From Anaerolineae bacterium CG2_30_57_67 (GTDB taxonomy: Bacteria; Chloroflexota; Anaerolineae; Anaerolineales; Villigracilaceae): a DNA stretch of 50,665 bases. The DNA is taken from contig MNXJ01000068.1 in NCBI GenBank assembly GCA_001872455.1, forward strand, positions 1-50,665, in the 5' to 3' direction. The translations under genes were made by a program, and so were the position numbers. Shown piece after piece: positions 15,132 through 22,837 of the stretch (positions are counted from its first letter, which is position 1; every line of letters begins with the position of its first letter). The notes beneath the pieces are model-generated. The model was not told the DNA's origin and searched no databases. It worked only from the letters and a program-made list of their open reading frames with translations.

Positions 15132-16127
15132 CTATGGGATGAATTGATTGGTGAAGGCCGCGTTCAGGTCGAGTGGGGTGGCGTAGGAACCCATGTCCAT
15201 CAGCACTTTTTGCATGTTTTCCCAGGCTGCCGGGTCAGAGTAGCCCAGGCGCGGCGCGCGCCACATTTCGACGGAGGTGCCGAGTACCTGCTTTTGCACC
15301 AGCGGGTCGACCTGGTCGAGATTTTCAACATACTTTTTGCAGATTTCGTAGGCCATGCCGGGGTCGGTGATGGTATCCTGCAGCCCGCGCAGGGTGGCTT
15401 GAATGAAGGCGCGCACCATCTCCGGGTTTTCGGCGATGGTTTTTTCGTTGGTGATGATGCCGTTGGAAGCCAGTTGAACGTAATCGGCGACGCGCCACTC
15501 GGTCAGGTCGTAGCCTTTCGAGCGCAGCACGACCGGCTCATTGGCGGCATAGCCGACGACGGCGTCTTCCTGGTCGGCGGCCAGGGCTTCCACCTGATTA
15601 AAGCCAATCGAGTCGAGCGTCACCTCGCTTTCCTGAATGCCCAGCGCGTAGAGCATGGCGCGCAGGCCGACGTAATTGGCGCCGAACAGGCCGGGCAGGC
15701 CGATTTTTTTGCCTTTCAGGTCGTTGATGGTTTTGAATCCGCTGGTGGATTTTGCTATCAGTGAGATGGGGTACTGCTGGTACCAGGCCATGACGTACAC
15801 GACCGGCACGCCTTGCGCGCGCGCCAGCAAAACCTGTTCGCCGGAGACGAGCGCGAAGGGCAATTCGCCTGCGCCGACCAGCGCCACGCCGTCGGTTTCA
15901 AAGGAATAATCAAATTCCACGTCAAAACCGGCCTCGCGGTAGTAGCCTTTCTCCACGGCCATGTAGAAGGGGGCATACTGCACGTTGGGAATGTAGCCCA
16001 TCGGCAGTTTGATTTTGATCAGCGGTTTTTCGGTGGCGGTAGGCGCGGGGGTGGCGCTCGCCGCCGGGGCGCAGGCCGCCAAAAGCAGGGAAAAAGCCAG
16101 CAGCAGAAGAAAAACTTTTTTGAACAT
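15132..16127 (-). CDS. ribY: RibY-like substrate-binding lipoprotein (NMT1/THI5 fold)
   Basis: The 331-residue protein has a lipoprotein signal with lipobox LLAAC (Cys19) and an Ala/Thr/Pro linker. The NMT1/THI5-like periplasmic-binding domain follows (KLPMGYIPNVQYAPFY, VEKGYYREAGFDVEF, LKGKKIGLPGLFGANY). This fold binds pyrimidine precursors in ThiY and riboflavin in RibY. The FMN riboswitch upstream favours RibY, as described for Chloroflexi RibXY. It would be tethered outside the membrane and deliver vitamin to the permease encoded 15 bp upstream. Confidence 0.85.
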   Translation of the reverse strand: MFKKVFLLLLAFSLLLAACAPAASATPAPTATEKPLIKIKLPMGYIPNVQYAPFYMAVEKGYYREAGFDVEFDYSFETDGVALVGAGELPFALVSGEQVLLARAQGVPVVYVMAWYQQYPISLIAKSTSGFKTINDLKGKKIGLPGLFGANYVGLRAMLYALGIQESEVTLDSIGFNQVEALAADQEDAVVGYAANEPVVLRSKGYDLTEWRVADYVQLASNGIITNEKTIAENPEMVRAFIQATLRGLQDTITDPGMAYEICKKYVENLDQVDPLVQKQVLGTSVEMWRAPRLGYSDPAAWENMQKVLMDMGSYATPLDLNAAFTNQFIP

Positions 16128-16142
16128 AGAGAAACTCCTTTT

Positions 16143-16931
16143 TTAAAGATGATTTTCCTGCCAGGTGAGTAGGTGTTTTTCCAGCAGAACGACCAGACCG
16201 TAGAGCGTCAGCGCCAGCGCGACCAGCGTGAAAACGGCGACGAAAACCAGGGCGGTGTCGTACTGTCCGCGCCCGACATTGATCAGGAAACCGAGGCCTT
16301 TATCGGCGCCGACAAATTCGCCGACCACCGCGCCGATGACGGAGAGTGTTGCCCCAATTCGCAGCCCGCCGAGAAAGACCGGCAGCGCGGAGGGGATTTC
16401 CAGGTGGCGGAAAATCTGCCAGCGGCTGGCGCGCAGCGAACGCATCAACTCATTCAGCGAGCGCGGCACGGCGCGAATGCCGACGACCGTGTTCACCAGC
16501 ACCGGAAAAAAGACAATCAGGGCGCAGATGAGAATTTTGGAGAAGATGCCCGACCCAAACCAGATGACCAGCAGCGGCGCAATCGCCACAATCGGCACGG
16601 CCTGGCTGGCGACCAGAAACGGCGCAAGCAGGCGCTCGAACAGGCGTGATTTGGCAATGGCGTAGCCCAACGCCAGGGCCAGCAGCGAGCCGATGGCCAG
16701 CCCCAGCAGCACTTCCGTCAGCGTGACCTGGAGATGGAAGAGCAGGTTGCCCGCCGTCAGCGTTTGCCAGAAGCGTGCGCCGACCTGCGCGGGCGAGGGC
16801 AGGATGAAGGCCGGAAATCCGCCCAGCCGCGCGAAAAGCTCCCAGGCCAGCAGGACAATCGTCAGCGGGGCGAGCAGGCCGAAGAGCCGTTCCAGGCGAG
16901 GTTTTGGTGTCAATTTCAACGGAATTTCCAT
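16143..16931 (-). CDS. ribX: RibX-like ABC transporter permease
   Basis: The 262-residue protein is a BPD_transp_1-type permease with about six membrane segments. The EAA-like loop is near 160-180 (LNELMRSLRASRWQIFRHLEIP). The ATG at 16931 sits directly in the U-tract of the second terminator of the riboswitch platform and has no ordinary Shine-Dalgarno. An ATG at 17018 is in frame but would translate through that terminator. Anti-termination and translation initiation may therefore be linked. It would form the membrane channel for riboflavin with RibY and the ATPase. Confidence 0.87.
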   Translation of the reverse strand: MEIPLKLTPKPRLERLFGLLAPLTIVLLAWELFARLGGFPAFILPSPAQVGARFWQTLTAGNLLFHLQVTLTEVLLGLAIGSLLALALGYAIAKSRLFERLLAPFLVASQAVPIVAIAPLLVIWFGSGIFSKILICALIVFFPVLVNTVVGIRAVPRSLNELMRSLRASRWQIFRHLEIPSALPVFLGGLRIGATLSVIGAVVGEFVGADKGLGFLINVGRGQYDTALVFVAVFTLVALALTLYGLVVLLEKHLLTWQENHL

Positions 16932-16964
16932 AAAAACAAAACCCGAAGGGGGGAATCCTTCGGG
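16931..16964 (-). terminator. Second intrinsic terminator of the FMN riboswitch platform
   Basis: Stem CCCGAAGG/CCTTCGGG (16957-16964 with 16942-16949) is followed on the minus strand by TTTTGTTTTTA leading into the ribX ATG. The upstream GGGTCTGTCTTG-type segment is a copy of the one before the first terminator. Confidence 0.8.
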
Positions 16965-16999
16965 CGGCAAGACAGACCCGGCGCGCGAATCTGCCTTGA

Positions 17000-17031
17000 A
17001 ACAAAAGCCCGAAAACATTACTGTTTTCGGG
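17000..17031 (-). terminator. First intrinsic terminator of the FMN riboswitch platform
   Basis: The 9-bp stem CCCGAAAAC/GTTTTCGGG (17023-17031 with 17008-17016) with loop AGTAAT is followed on the minus strand by CTTTTGTTTC. It lies about 33 nt after the aptamer. Confidence 0.75.
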
Positions 17032-17063
17032 GCGACAAGACAGACCCGCCAGGCAGGCCTGCT

Positions 17064-17196
17064 AACCTTCTTTTATCCGGACTGTAACCGTTGGCGCTGG
17101 AATTTCACCAGCTCATGCGCTTGCGCGCTCGTGGGCTTTACCACCAATCGGGAATTCACGGGCGCGTGTGCGCCGTGTCACCCTGCCCCGAAGGTT
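17064..17196 (-). promoter_or_regulatory. FMN riboswitch (RFN element)
   Basis: The minus strand carries the conserved RFN aptamer: P1 AACCTTC/GAAGGTT closing the element, GGGGCAGGGTG, AATTCCCGATTGGTGGTAAA, AGCCCACGAGCGCG, GAGCTGGTGAAATTCC and CAACGGTTACAGTCCGGAT. FMN binding should favour termination at the downstream hairpins and shut off the riboflavin transporter when flavin is plentiful. Confidence 0.97.
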
Positions 17197-17214
17197 GAAT
17201 ATTCGATTGACTGG

Positions 17215-17244
17215 ATTATACCGATGAATGGGAGAAAATGTCAG
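17215..17244 (-). promoter_or_regulatory. Promoter of the riboswitch-controlled transporter operon
   Basis: Minus-strand CTGACA (17239-17244), an 18-bp spacer and TATAAT (17215-17220) lie immediately upstream of the aptamer and downstream of the ferredoxin gene. Confidence 0.75.
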
Positions 17245-17274
17245 GGGCGAAAATTGCTCCGCCCCTGAGAAAAG

Positions 17275-17460
17275 TTAAGCCTTGACGATGCACTCGACCG
17301 GGCAGACCGAGGCGCACTGCGGCGCGTCGTGGAAGCCTTCGCATTCAACGCAGGTGGCGGCGTCAATGACGTAGATGTCGCCTTCGCTGATGGAGTTGGT
17401 GGGGCATTCCGGCAGGCAGGCGCCGCAGGCAATGCAGTCGTCTTGAATTTTCATAGCCAT
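17275..17460 (-). CDS. 2[4Fe-4S] ferredoxin
   Basis: The 61-residue ferredoxin has cluster motifs CIACGACLPECP (first) and CVECEGFHDAPQCASVCPVEC (second). In the second, an 8-residue loop separates the second and third Cys, as in the Allochromatium-type/YfhL-like 2[4Fe-4S] ferredoxins. It is a cytoplasmic one-electron carrier. The ATG at 17460 follows GAGGAGAAC. It has its own promoter upstream and is monocistronic as far as can be seen. Confidence 0.93.
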   Translation of the reverse strand: MAMKIQDDCIACGACLPECPTNSISEGDIYVIDAATCVECEGFHDAPQCASVCPVECIVKA

Positions 17461-17523
17461 GATGTTGTTCTCCTCGTATCAATGGGTAAAATTGGCGGCG
17501 CGGTTGCCGCGCCAAGTTGCGGA

Positions 17524-17552
17524 AGTTTACACGCGATGAAAAAGCATGTCAA
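17524..17552 (-). promoter_or_regulatory. Ferredoxin promoter with adjacent inverted repeat
   Basis: Minus-strand TTGACA (17547-17552), a 17-bp spacer and TAAACT (17524-17529). Just upstream, ATGACAAATT at about 17554-17563 and AATTGTCAT at about 17579-17587 form an inverted repeat around the -35 flank, a possible operator. Confidence 0.75.
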
Positions 17553-17592
17553 ATGACAAATTTCTCTACTTTGGGGTGAATTGTCATGTTTT

Positions 17593-18315
17593 TCAGGGGG
17601 TTGGCAATGAGTAGCCGATTAGATTCATTTCGTAGCCAAAATCACTGCCGAGGTGCTGAAATCTTTCGGCGACGATGCCAATGTTGGGACAGAAGCTAAT
17701 GGTTTCAGCGCCATTGTTATAGGCGCGTACCAACTCGCGGCAGTCGCTAAACTCTCCGGCGGGGGTACGGTGGACAGATTCGAGGCGGGTCTGATGGCGG
17801 CAGCCGGGGCCGATTTCGCCGTCGGCGGGTTCGATGCAACCATCGGCGCTGGTGACGCACCAGCACGGGACGCTTTCCGGCGGCCAGCGCAGCAAAATGT
17901 CAGCGGCGGCGCGTTGTTCAAGGTCGAGTTTTTCGTTTTGGCGGTAGAGTGTCTGCCCGTCGAGAATGTACCAGAAGCGGCCATCTTGCGGGGTGAAAAA
18001 TTGGTCGGCTTCACTTCCGGGGGCGCTGGTTTGTTGTGAGGTTTGTTCCACTTCGGCAGTCAGCAGGCCGTTGTCGCCGCCAACTATGACGATGGTTTGG
18101 GTGATGCGCCAGCGGGCGGTTTGGCCTTCGGTGTGGGCGGTCATTTCGTACACCCAGGTGCTGGAGAGAGCGAGTGGAAAAGGATAGGCCGGCCCGAGGG
18201 TGGAAAGCGGCGTCGAAACGGTGTCCGGCGTCGGCGGGGCGCTGGCCGAGCGCGTGCAGGCCGCCAGAAAAATCATCCATAGCGGAATCAGGCTGAGGCG
18301 CAGAAAAATTTTCAT
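17593..18315 (-). CDS. Hypothetical lipoprotein
   Basis: The 240-residue protein has a signal peptide, lipobox FLAAC (Cys20) and a Thr/Pro/Ser linker. The extracytoplasmic domain (about 48-240) contains the pattern YPFPLALSSTWVYE and several Cys in CWCVTSADGC and PGCRHQ, which may form disulfides. I do not recognise a characterised family. It starts 6 bp after the stop of the FHA-cyclase gene, so the two are co-transcribed and may act together at the cell surface. Confidence 0.75.
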   Translation of the reverse strand: MKIFLRLSLIPLWMIFLAACTRSASAPPTPDTVSTPLSTLGPAYPFPLALSSTWVYEMTAHTEGQTARWRITQTIVIVGGDNGLLTAEVEQTSQQTSAPGSEADQFFTPQDGRFWYILDGQTLYRQNEKLDLEQRAAADILLRWPPESVPCWCVTSADGCIEPADGEIGPGCRHQTRLESVHRTPAGEFSDCRELVRAYNNGAETISFCPNIGIVAERFQHLGSDFGYEMNLIGYSLPTP

Positions 18316-18321
18316 GGGCTT

Positions 18322-19740
18322 TTACAGCGAATCAAGCACTTCGTAGACCTGAACGGGTTTTTCGCGTCCGCGCAGGGAAACGGCGCCGATGCGGTGGGTG
18401 GCGTATTTATCCACGATGGCGGCCATGGTGGCCGGGCCGACGACCAGCCGGTAGGGGCGGGCCAGTTCCTGCATACGGAAGGCGACGTTGACCGGGTCGC
18501 CCAGGGCGTTGAATTCCATGCGTTCTTCCGAGCCGATGTAGCCGACCATGCAGATGCCGGTGTTGATGGCGACGCCGATGGTGATGCGCTGGCCTACGCC
18601 AAAATCTATCGCGCGGATTCTTTCGATGATTTCGCGTCCGGCGCGCACGGCGCGTTCTTCGGCCAGGGCGTGTTCGTAGGTTGGGTGGCGGTCTTCAAAA
18701 ATTGCCATGATGCCGTCGCCCAGGTAGCGCACCATGCCGCCGTGCTGGAAAACGATGGTGGTGGCTTCGTGGTAGTAGCGGTTGATGATTTCGGAGAAGC
18801 GCAGTACGCCAACTTGTTCGGCAAGTGCGGTGGAGCCCTCCATGTCGCTGAAGATGATCGTGACTTTATCCTGGCGCAGGCCGGGCAGCGCGCCGCTGCG
18901 CAGGTAGTCTTTGATAAGATAGTCGGCTTCGGCGGGCGGCACAAAGCGGTGCAGCAGTTGGTGAATGCGTTCCTCCTGGCGCAGTTTGGTGAGCAGTACC
19001 ATGCGCTGCAGGGTCAGGGCGGTTTGATGACTGATGGCGATTGCCAGCTGCAAGTCGTGTCTGCCAAAGGGACACGCGCCGGGGCTGGTTTTGGCGAGGC
19101 GCATCAGGCCGAGCACTTCGTCGCCGCTGATGACGGGGACGTACATCAGCGCGGGAAAGACCTCGGCAGATTGGTTGCGGATGGCGGCCAGCGCGGCGGT
19201 ATCCATTTCGGGCGGCGGGGCGGGGTCCCAGTCAGATTTCAGGAAGAGGTCAAATTCATCCACGCCCAGGGTGCGTTTGATGAGCAGGGTTAATTCCTGC
19301 ACGGCGGAGGGCAAATCGGTGATGGTATTCAGTTTGCGGGCGACTTCGTAAAGCAAAATGGCGTGTTCGTCGAGCGATTCGAGCAGCAGTTCGCGCGTGA
19401 AGCGGTGCGTGGTTTTGCCCTGAGGCTTTTGCGCCGCGCCGACGGTTTCTTCGGCCACATACAGCACGGCCTGCCCGATGCGGATGATGTCATTGGGACG
19501 CAGTTCCACCTGCCCACTGATGCGCTGGCGGTTGACGTAGGTGCCGTTGGCGCTGTCCAGGTCGCGCAGGGTCAGTTGTTTTTGGGCGGCGTCCAGCGTC
19601 AGTTGGGCGTGATGGCGCGAGGTGGAAACATCGGCGAGAACGATATTGTTTTCGGAATTGCGCCCGATAACCGTTTCGCCTGCCAGAATTTCGACCCAAC
19701 GCGCTTCGGTGTCAGATTCGCTGATATGTAATCGCCACAT
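18322..19740 (-). CDS. FHA-GAF-class III adenylate/guanylate cyclase
   Basis: The 472-residue protein has an N-terminal FHA domain (24-95, GRNSENNIVLADVSTSRHH), which binds phosphothreonine. A GAF-like domain (about 125-250) follows, then a class III cyclase domain (292-470). Metal ligands are D299 (FSDMEGST) and D342 (YLGDGIMAIF). The transition-state pair is N418 and R422 (GDPVNVAFRMQ). It probably makes cAMP in response to a phosphorylated partner; the base-selecting position reads N411, so cGMP cannot be excluded. The ATG at 19740 lacks a Shine-Dalgarno and sits just after a 13-bp palindrome. The Ser/Thr kinase encoded at 38 kb is a candidate FHA partner, by inference only. Confidence 0.9.
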   Translation of the reverse strand: MWRLHISESDTEARWVEILAGETVIGRNSENNIVLADVSTSRHHAQLTLDAAQKQLTLRDLDSANGTYVNRQRISGQVELRPNDIIRIGQAVLYVAEETVGAAQKPQGKTTHRFTRELLLESLDEHAILLYEVARKLNTITDLPSAVQELTLLIKRTLGVDEFDLFLKSDWDPAPPPEMDTAALAAIRNQSAEVFPALMYVPVISGDEVLGLMRLAKTSPGACPFGRHDLQLAIAISHQTALTLQRMVLLTKLRQEERIHQLLHRFVPPAEADYLIKDYLRSGALPGLRQDKVTIIFSDMEGSTALAEQVGVLRFSEIINRYYHEATTIVFQHGGMVRYLGDGIMAIFEDRHPTYEHALAEERAVRAGREIIERIRAIDFGVGQRITIGVAINTGICMVGYIGSEERMEFNALGDPVNVAFRMQELARPYRLVVGPATMAAIVDKYATHRIGAVSLRGREKPVQVYEVLDSL

Positions 19741-19744
19741 AATG

Positions 19745-19777
19745 AATAGACCCTATTTTCTTTGAATAGGGTCTATT
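19745..19777. promoter_or_regulatory. Perfect 13-bp palindrome between valS and the cyclase gene
   Basis: AATAGACCCTATT (19745-19757) and AATAGGGTCTATT (19765-19777) flank a 7-nt spacer. It ends 4 bp before the cyclase start codon and lies 45 bp after the valS stop. As RNA it could form a hairpin that terminates valS transcription or masks cyclase translation; as DNA it could be an operator. Confidence 0.6.
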
Positions 19778-19821
19778 TTACTCGATTGCTTTTTCTTCAA
19801 TGTCAATAGAGCGCGGCGGGG

Positions 19822-22521
19822 CTACGTCAGTTGTTCGCGCAGTTTGGCGGCGCTTTGCTGGTAGGCGGCCAGTTTTTCGCGCTCTTTTTGCACCAGCGCG
19901 GCGGGGGCTTTGGCGGAAAAATCGCTGGCGAGTAGTTTTTCGAGGCGGGCAATTTGCGACTCTGCTTCGGCCAGGTCTTTCGTCAGGCGGGCGTGTTCCT
20001 CGGCGGGGTCGCTCATTTCGGCCAGCGGCAGGTAAATCGTCAGCGGCCCGGCCACCAGGGCGATGTGTCCGGCGGGTTTTTCCTCCAGCGTTTGGACGAT
20101 GCGCAGGCGGGTTTCATCCAGCCCGGCCAGCGCGGCCAGATTGCGTTTTTCCGCCTCGTACAAGCCGCGGCGTTCTTCGCCCTCGACCAGGATGGCGGCC
20201 AGTTTTTGGCCGGGTTTGACGTTCTTTTCGGCGCGCAGGTTGCGGATGGCGCGCACTGCTTCCTGGAAGATGGCAAATTCGCGCAGCGAGGTTTCGTCGG
20301 ATGGGCGGTCGGCGGCCTCGGGCCAGCGGGCGATGATAAGCGCCTCGGCCCAGCGGCCATCCTGCGGCGCGAAGTGCGCCGGGTGCTGGCTGACGGCGGC
20401 TTTCAGATGCCCGTAGATTTCCTCGGTGACGAAGGGGGTGAAGGGGTGCAGCAGGCGCAGCAGGCTGTCGAAGACGCGCACCAGCAGGGCGGCGGTTTGG
20501 TGGGCGCGCGCGCCGCCAGTGGCGATTTGCAGTTTGGCAATTTCCAGATACCAGTCGGCAAAATCGTTCCAGAAAAAGTCGTAGATGTTTTGACCAGCCT
20601 GGCCGTATTGGAAGGTTTGGAAGAGGCGCTCGCTGTCGTGCAGTAGGCTGTTGAGGCGGGTCAGCAGGAAGGCGTCCGCCAGGGTCGGTTTTTCGTCGGG
20701 CTGCCCGGCTTCGGCGGGGGCTTTTTCCAGCAGGGTGATGACCAGGCGCGCGGCGTTCCAGAGTTTGTTGGCAAAGTTGCGGTTGGCTTCCACCTTCTTT
20801 AGGCTCAGGTTGGTATCTTTGCCGGGTGTCGAGCCAACCAGCAGGGTGAAGCGCAGCGCGTCGGTGCCGAGTTCGTCCATCACAATCAGCGGGTCAATCA
20901 CGTTGCCTTTGGTTTTGGACATTTTTTGGCCGTGTTCGTCGCGGATGAGGCCGTGCAGGTAGATGGTGTGGAAGGGCGCCTGCCCGGTGAATTCCAGCCC
21001 GCTCATCATCATGCGCGCCACCCAGAAGAACAGGATGTCGTAGCCGGTTTCCATGTAGGATGTCGGGTAGAAATAGTTGAAATCGGGGGTTTTGTCGGGC
21101 CAGCCGAGGGTGCTGAAGGGCCACAGGCCGCTGGAAAACCAGGTATCCAGCACGTCAGCGTCCTGGCTGATGTTGGCGCTGCCGCAGTGGGCGCAGGCGG
21201 ACGGGTCTTCGCGGGTGCAGGTTTGTTTACCGCAATCGGCGCAGTACCAGACCGGGATGCGATGTCCCCACCACAGTTGGCGGCTGATGCACCAGTCGGT
21301 GATGTTTTCCATCCAGTTGTAATAGACTTTTTCAAAATAGTCTGGCACGATTTTGGTATCGCCATTTTTGACGGCGGCTAGCGCTTTTTCGGCCAGCGGG
21401 TCAATTTTGACGAACCACTGCTCCGAAATCATCGGTTCGATGATTTCGCCGCCGCGCTGCGAGCGCGGCACGTTGAGGGTGTAGGGTTCTTCTTTGATGA
21501 CCAGCCCGGCGGTTTTCATATCGGCCCACAGTTTTCTGCGCGCCTCGAAGCGTTCCAGCCCGGCGTAGGCGCCGCCGATTTCGGTGACGCGGGCTTCCTT
21601 GTCGAGCATGGATAGCACCGGCAGGTTGTGGCGCTGACCGATTTCATAGTCGTTGGGGTCGTGGCCGGGGGTGATTTTGAGCGCGCCGGTGCCGAAGTCG
21701 CGCGTTACATAGTCGTCGGCGATGACGGGGATTTCGCGTCCCAGCATGGGCACAATCACCTGTTTGCCGATGAATTTCTGGTAACGCTCATCTTCGGGAT
21801 GGACGGCGACGGCGGTATCGCCGAGAATCGTCTCCGGGCGGGTGGTGGCGACGGGGATGTAGTCGCCGGAGCCGTCGGCCAGCATGTATTTGAAATAATA
21901 CAGTGTGCCGGGTTCTTCGGAATATTCCACTTCCAGGTCGCTGACGGCGGTTTTCAGGCCGGGGCTCCAGTTGATCAGGCGCGGGCCGCGATAGACGAGC
22001 CCTTTTTCGTAGAGCGTCACAAAGGCTTCGCGCACGGCTTTGCTCAAGCCTTCGTCCAGCGTGAAGCGTTCGCGCGTCCAGTCGCAGGAGGCGCCCAGGC
22101 GGCGGATTTGGCGGGTGATTTGGCCGCCTTTTTCGGCTTTCCACTGCCAGGTGCGTTCCAAAAACGCCTCGCGCCCGATGGCTTCGCGGCTGCTGCCTTC
22201 TTTTGCCAGCTGGCGTTCCACCATCAACTGCGTGGCGATTCCGGCGTGGTCGGTGCCGGGAATCCACAGGGTGGAATAGCCTTTCATGCGGTGATAGCGA
22301 ATCATCAAATCTTCCACGCTGACGAACATGGCGTGGCCGAGATGCAGTTCGCCGGTCACATTCGGCGGCGGAATGGTGATGGCAAAGGGTTTAACCGCCG
22401 GGTCGAAGTTGGGCTGGTTGGGGTCATTGTGCGGCTGAAAGTAGCCGTTTTTCTCCCACATGGCGTAGATGCGCTCTTCGGTGGCTTTGAAATCATAGGC
22501 TTTGGGCAGTTCGTAGGTCAT
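19822..22521 (-). CDS. valS: Valine--tRNA ligase
   Basis: The 899-residue class I synthetase has the HIGH-type motif HLGH (in PPPNVTGELHLGH), the CP1 editing domain (about 180-345), KMSKT (KMSKTKGN), an anticodon-binding domain and a C-terminal coiled coil (from about 835) that contacts the tRNA elbow. It charges tRNA-Val in the cytoplasm and hydrolyses Thr-tRNA-Val. The start at 22521 follows AAGGAG. It is controlled by a T-box leader, and its length is normal for the bacterial ValRS family. Confidence 0.98.
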   Translation of the reverse strand: MTYELPKAYDFKATEERIYAMWEKNGYFQPHNDPNQPNFDPAVKPFAITIPPPNVTGELHLGHAMFVSVEDLMIRYHRMKGYSTLWIPGTDHAGIATQLMVERQLAKEGSSREAIGREAFLERTWQWKAEKGGQITRQIRRLGASCDWTRERFTLDEGLSKAVREAFVTLYEKGLVYRGPRLINWSPGLKTAVSDLEVEYSEEPGTLYYFKYMLADGSGDYIPVATTRPETILGDTAVAVHPEDERYQKFIGKQVIVPMLGREIPVIADDYVTRDFGTGALKITPGHDPNDYEIGQRHNLPVLSMLDKEARVTEIGGAYAGLERFEARRKLWADMKTAGLVIKEEPYTLNVPRSQRGGEIIEPMISEQWFVKIDPLAEKALAAVKNGDTKIVPDYFEKVYYNWMENITDWCISRQLWWGHRIPVWYCADCGKQTCTREDPSACAHCGSANISQDADVLDTWFSSGLWPFSTLGWPDKTPDFNYFYPTSYMETGYDILFFWVARMMMSGLEFTGQAPFHTIYLHGLIRDEHGQKMSKTKGNVIDPLIVMDELGTDALRFTLLVGSTPGKDTNLSLKKVEANRNFANKLWNAARLVITLLEKAPAEAGQPDEKPTLADAFLLTRLNSLLHDSERLFQTFQYGQAGQNIYDFFWNDFADWYLEIAKLQIATGGARAHQTAALLVRVFDSLLRLLHPFTPFVTEEIYGHLKAAVSQHPAHFAPQDGRWAEALIIARWPEAADRPSDETSLREFAIFQEAVRAIRNLRAEKNVKPGQKLAAILVEGEERRGLYEAEKRNLAALAGLDETRLRIVQTLEEKPAGHIALVAGPLTIYLPLAEMSDPAEEHARLTKDLAEAESQIARLEKLLASDFSAKAPAALVQKEREKLAAYQQSAAKLREQLT

Positions 22522-22541
22522 TCGGGCTCCTTAATGAAAAA

Positions 22542-22803
22542 ACGCTTTCGTCCTGTCTGAGGACGAAAGCGTGTGCTTCCGCGGTACCACCTCGATTCGC
22601 CCAGCAGGGGCGCGCTTTGTGGCGGACGGGTTCATCCGCCTGCGCGTTACCGGGCGCTCCCGTGCCGTTCTACTGAACACCAGCCGGTGTTTTTCTTCGG
22701 CAATCGTACCGGGCGACTTCGGCGGCGGGGCGCTGCGGCGGCTTTCAGCCTGTGACCGGCCTTCTCTATCAGCGTTTGCGCAACCTACTCATCCCGGAGA
22801 ATG
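22542..22803 (-). promoter_or_regulatory. T-box leader of valS (specifier GUC)
   Basis: The T-box core GAGGTGGTACCGCGG (22579-22593) is followed by an intrinsic terminator with a 12-bp stem (22561-22572 with 22542-22553) and a T-run. In Stem I, CCGGG (22793-22797) pairs with CCCGG (22709-22713) below a loop carrying AGTAGG on one side and GAAGTCG on the other. The specifier is GTC at 22715-22717, a valine codon matching the gene. Uncharged tRNA-Val should stabilise the antiterminator and turn valS on. Confidence 0.93.
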
Positions 22804-22808
22804 CTGAC

Positions 22809-22837
22809 ATTATACGAGCGCGAAGAATTTTACGCAA
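22809..22837 (-). promoter_or_regulatory. Promoter of the T-box/valS transcript
   Basis: Minus-strand TTGCGT (22832-22837), a 17-bp spacer and a perfect TATAAT (22809-22814). The -35 overlaps the purB stop codon (22830-22832), so the upstream operon runs straight into this promoter. Confidence 0.85.

Noticed and set aside
16931-17018. Upstream ATG (17018) as the ribX start
   Set aside because: It would translate through the second terminator hairpin, and the added residues are not permease-like.
19800-22560. Plus-strand open frames opposite valS
   Set aside because: Antisense shadows with Gly/Ala/Arg-biased composition and no start signals.
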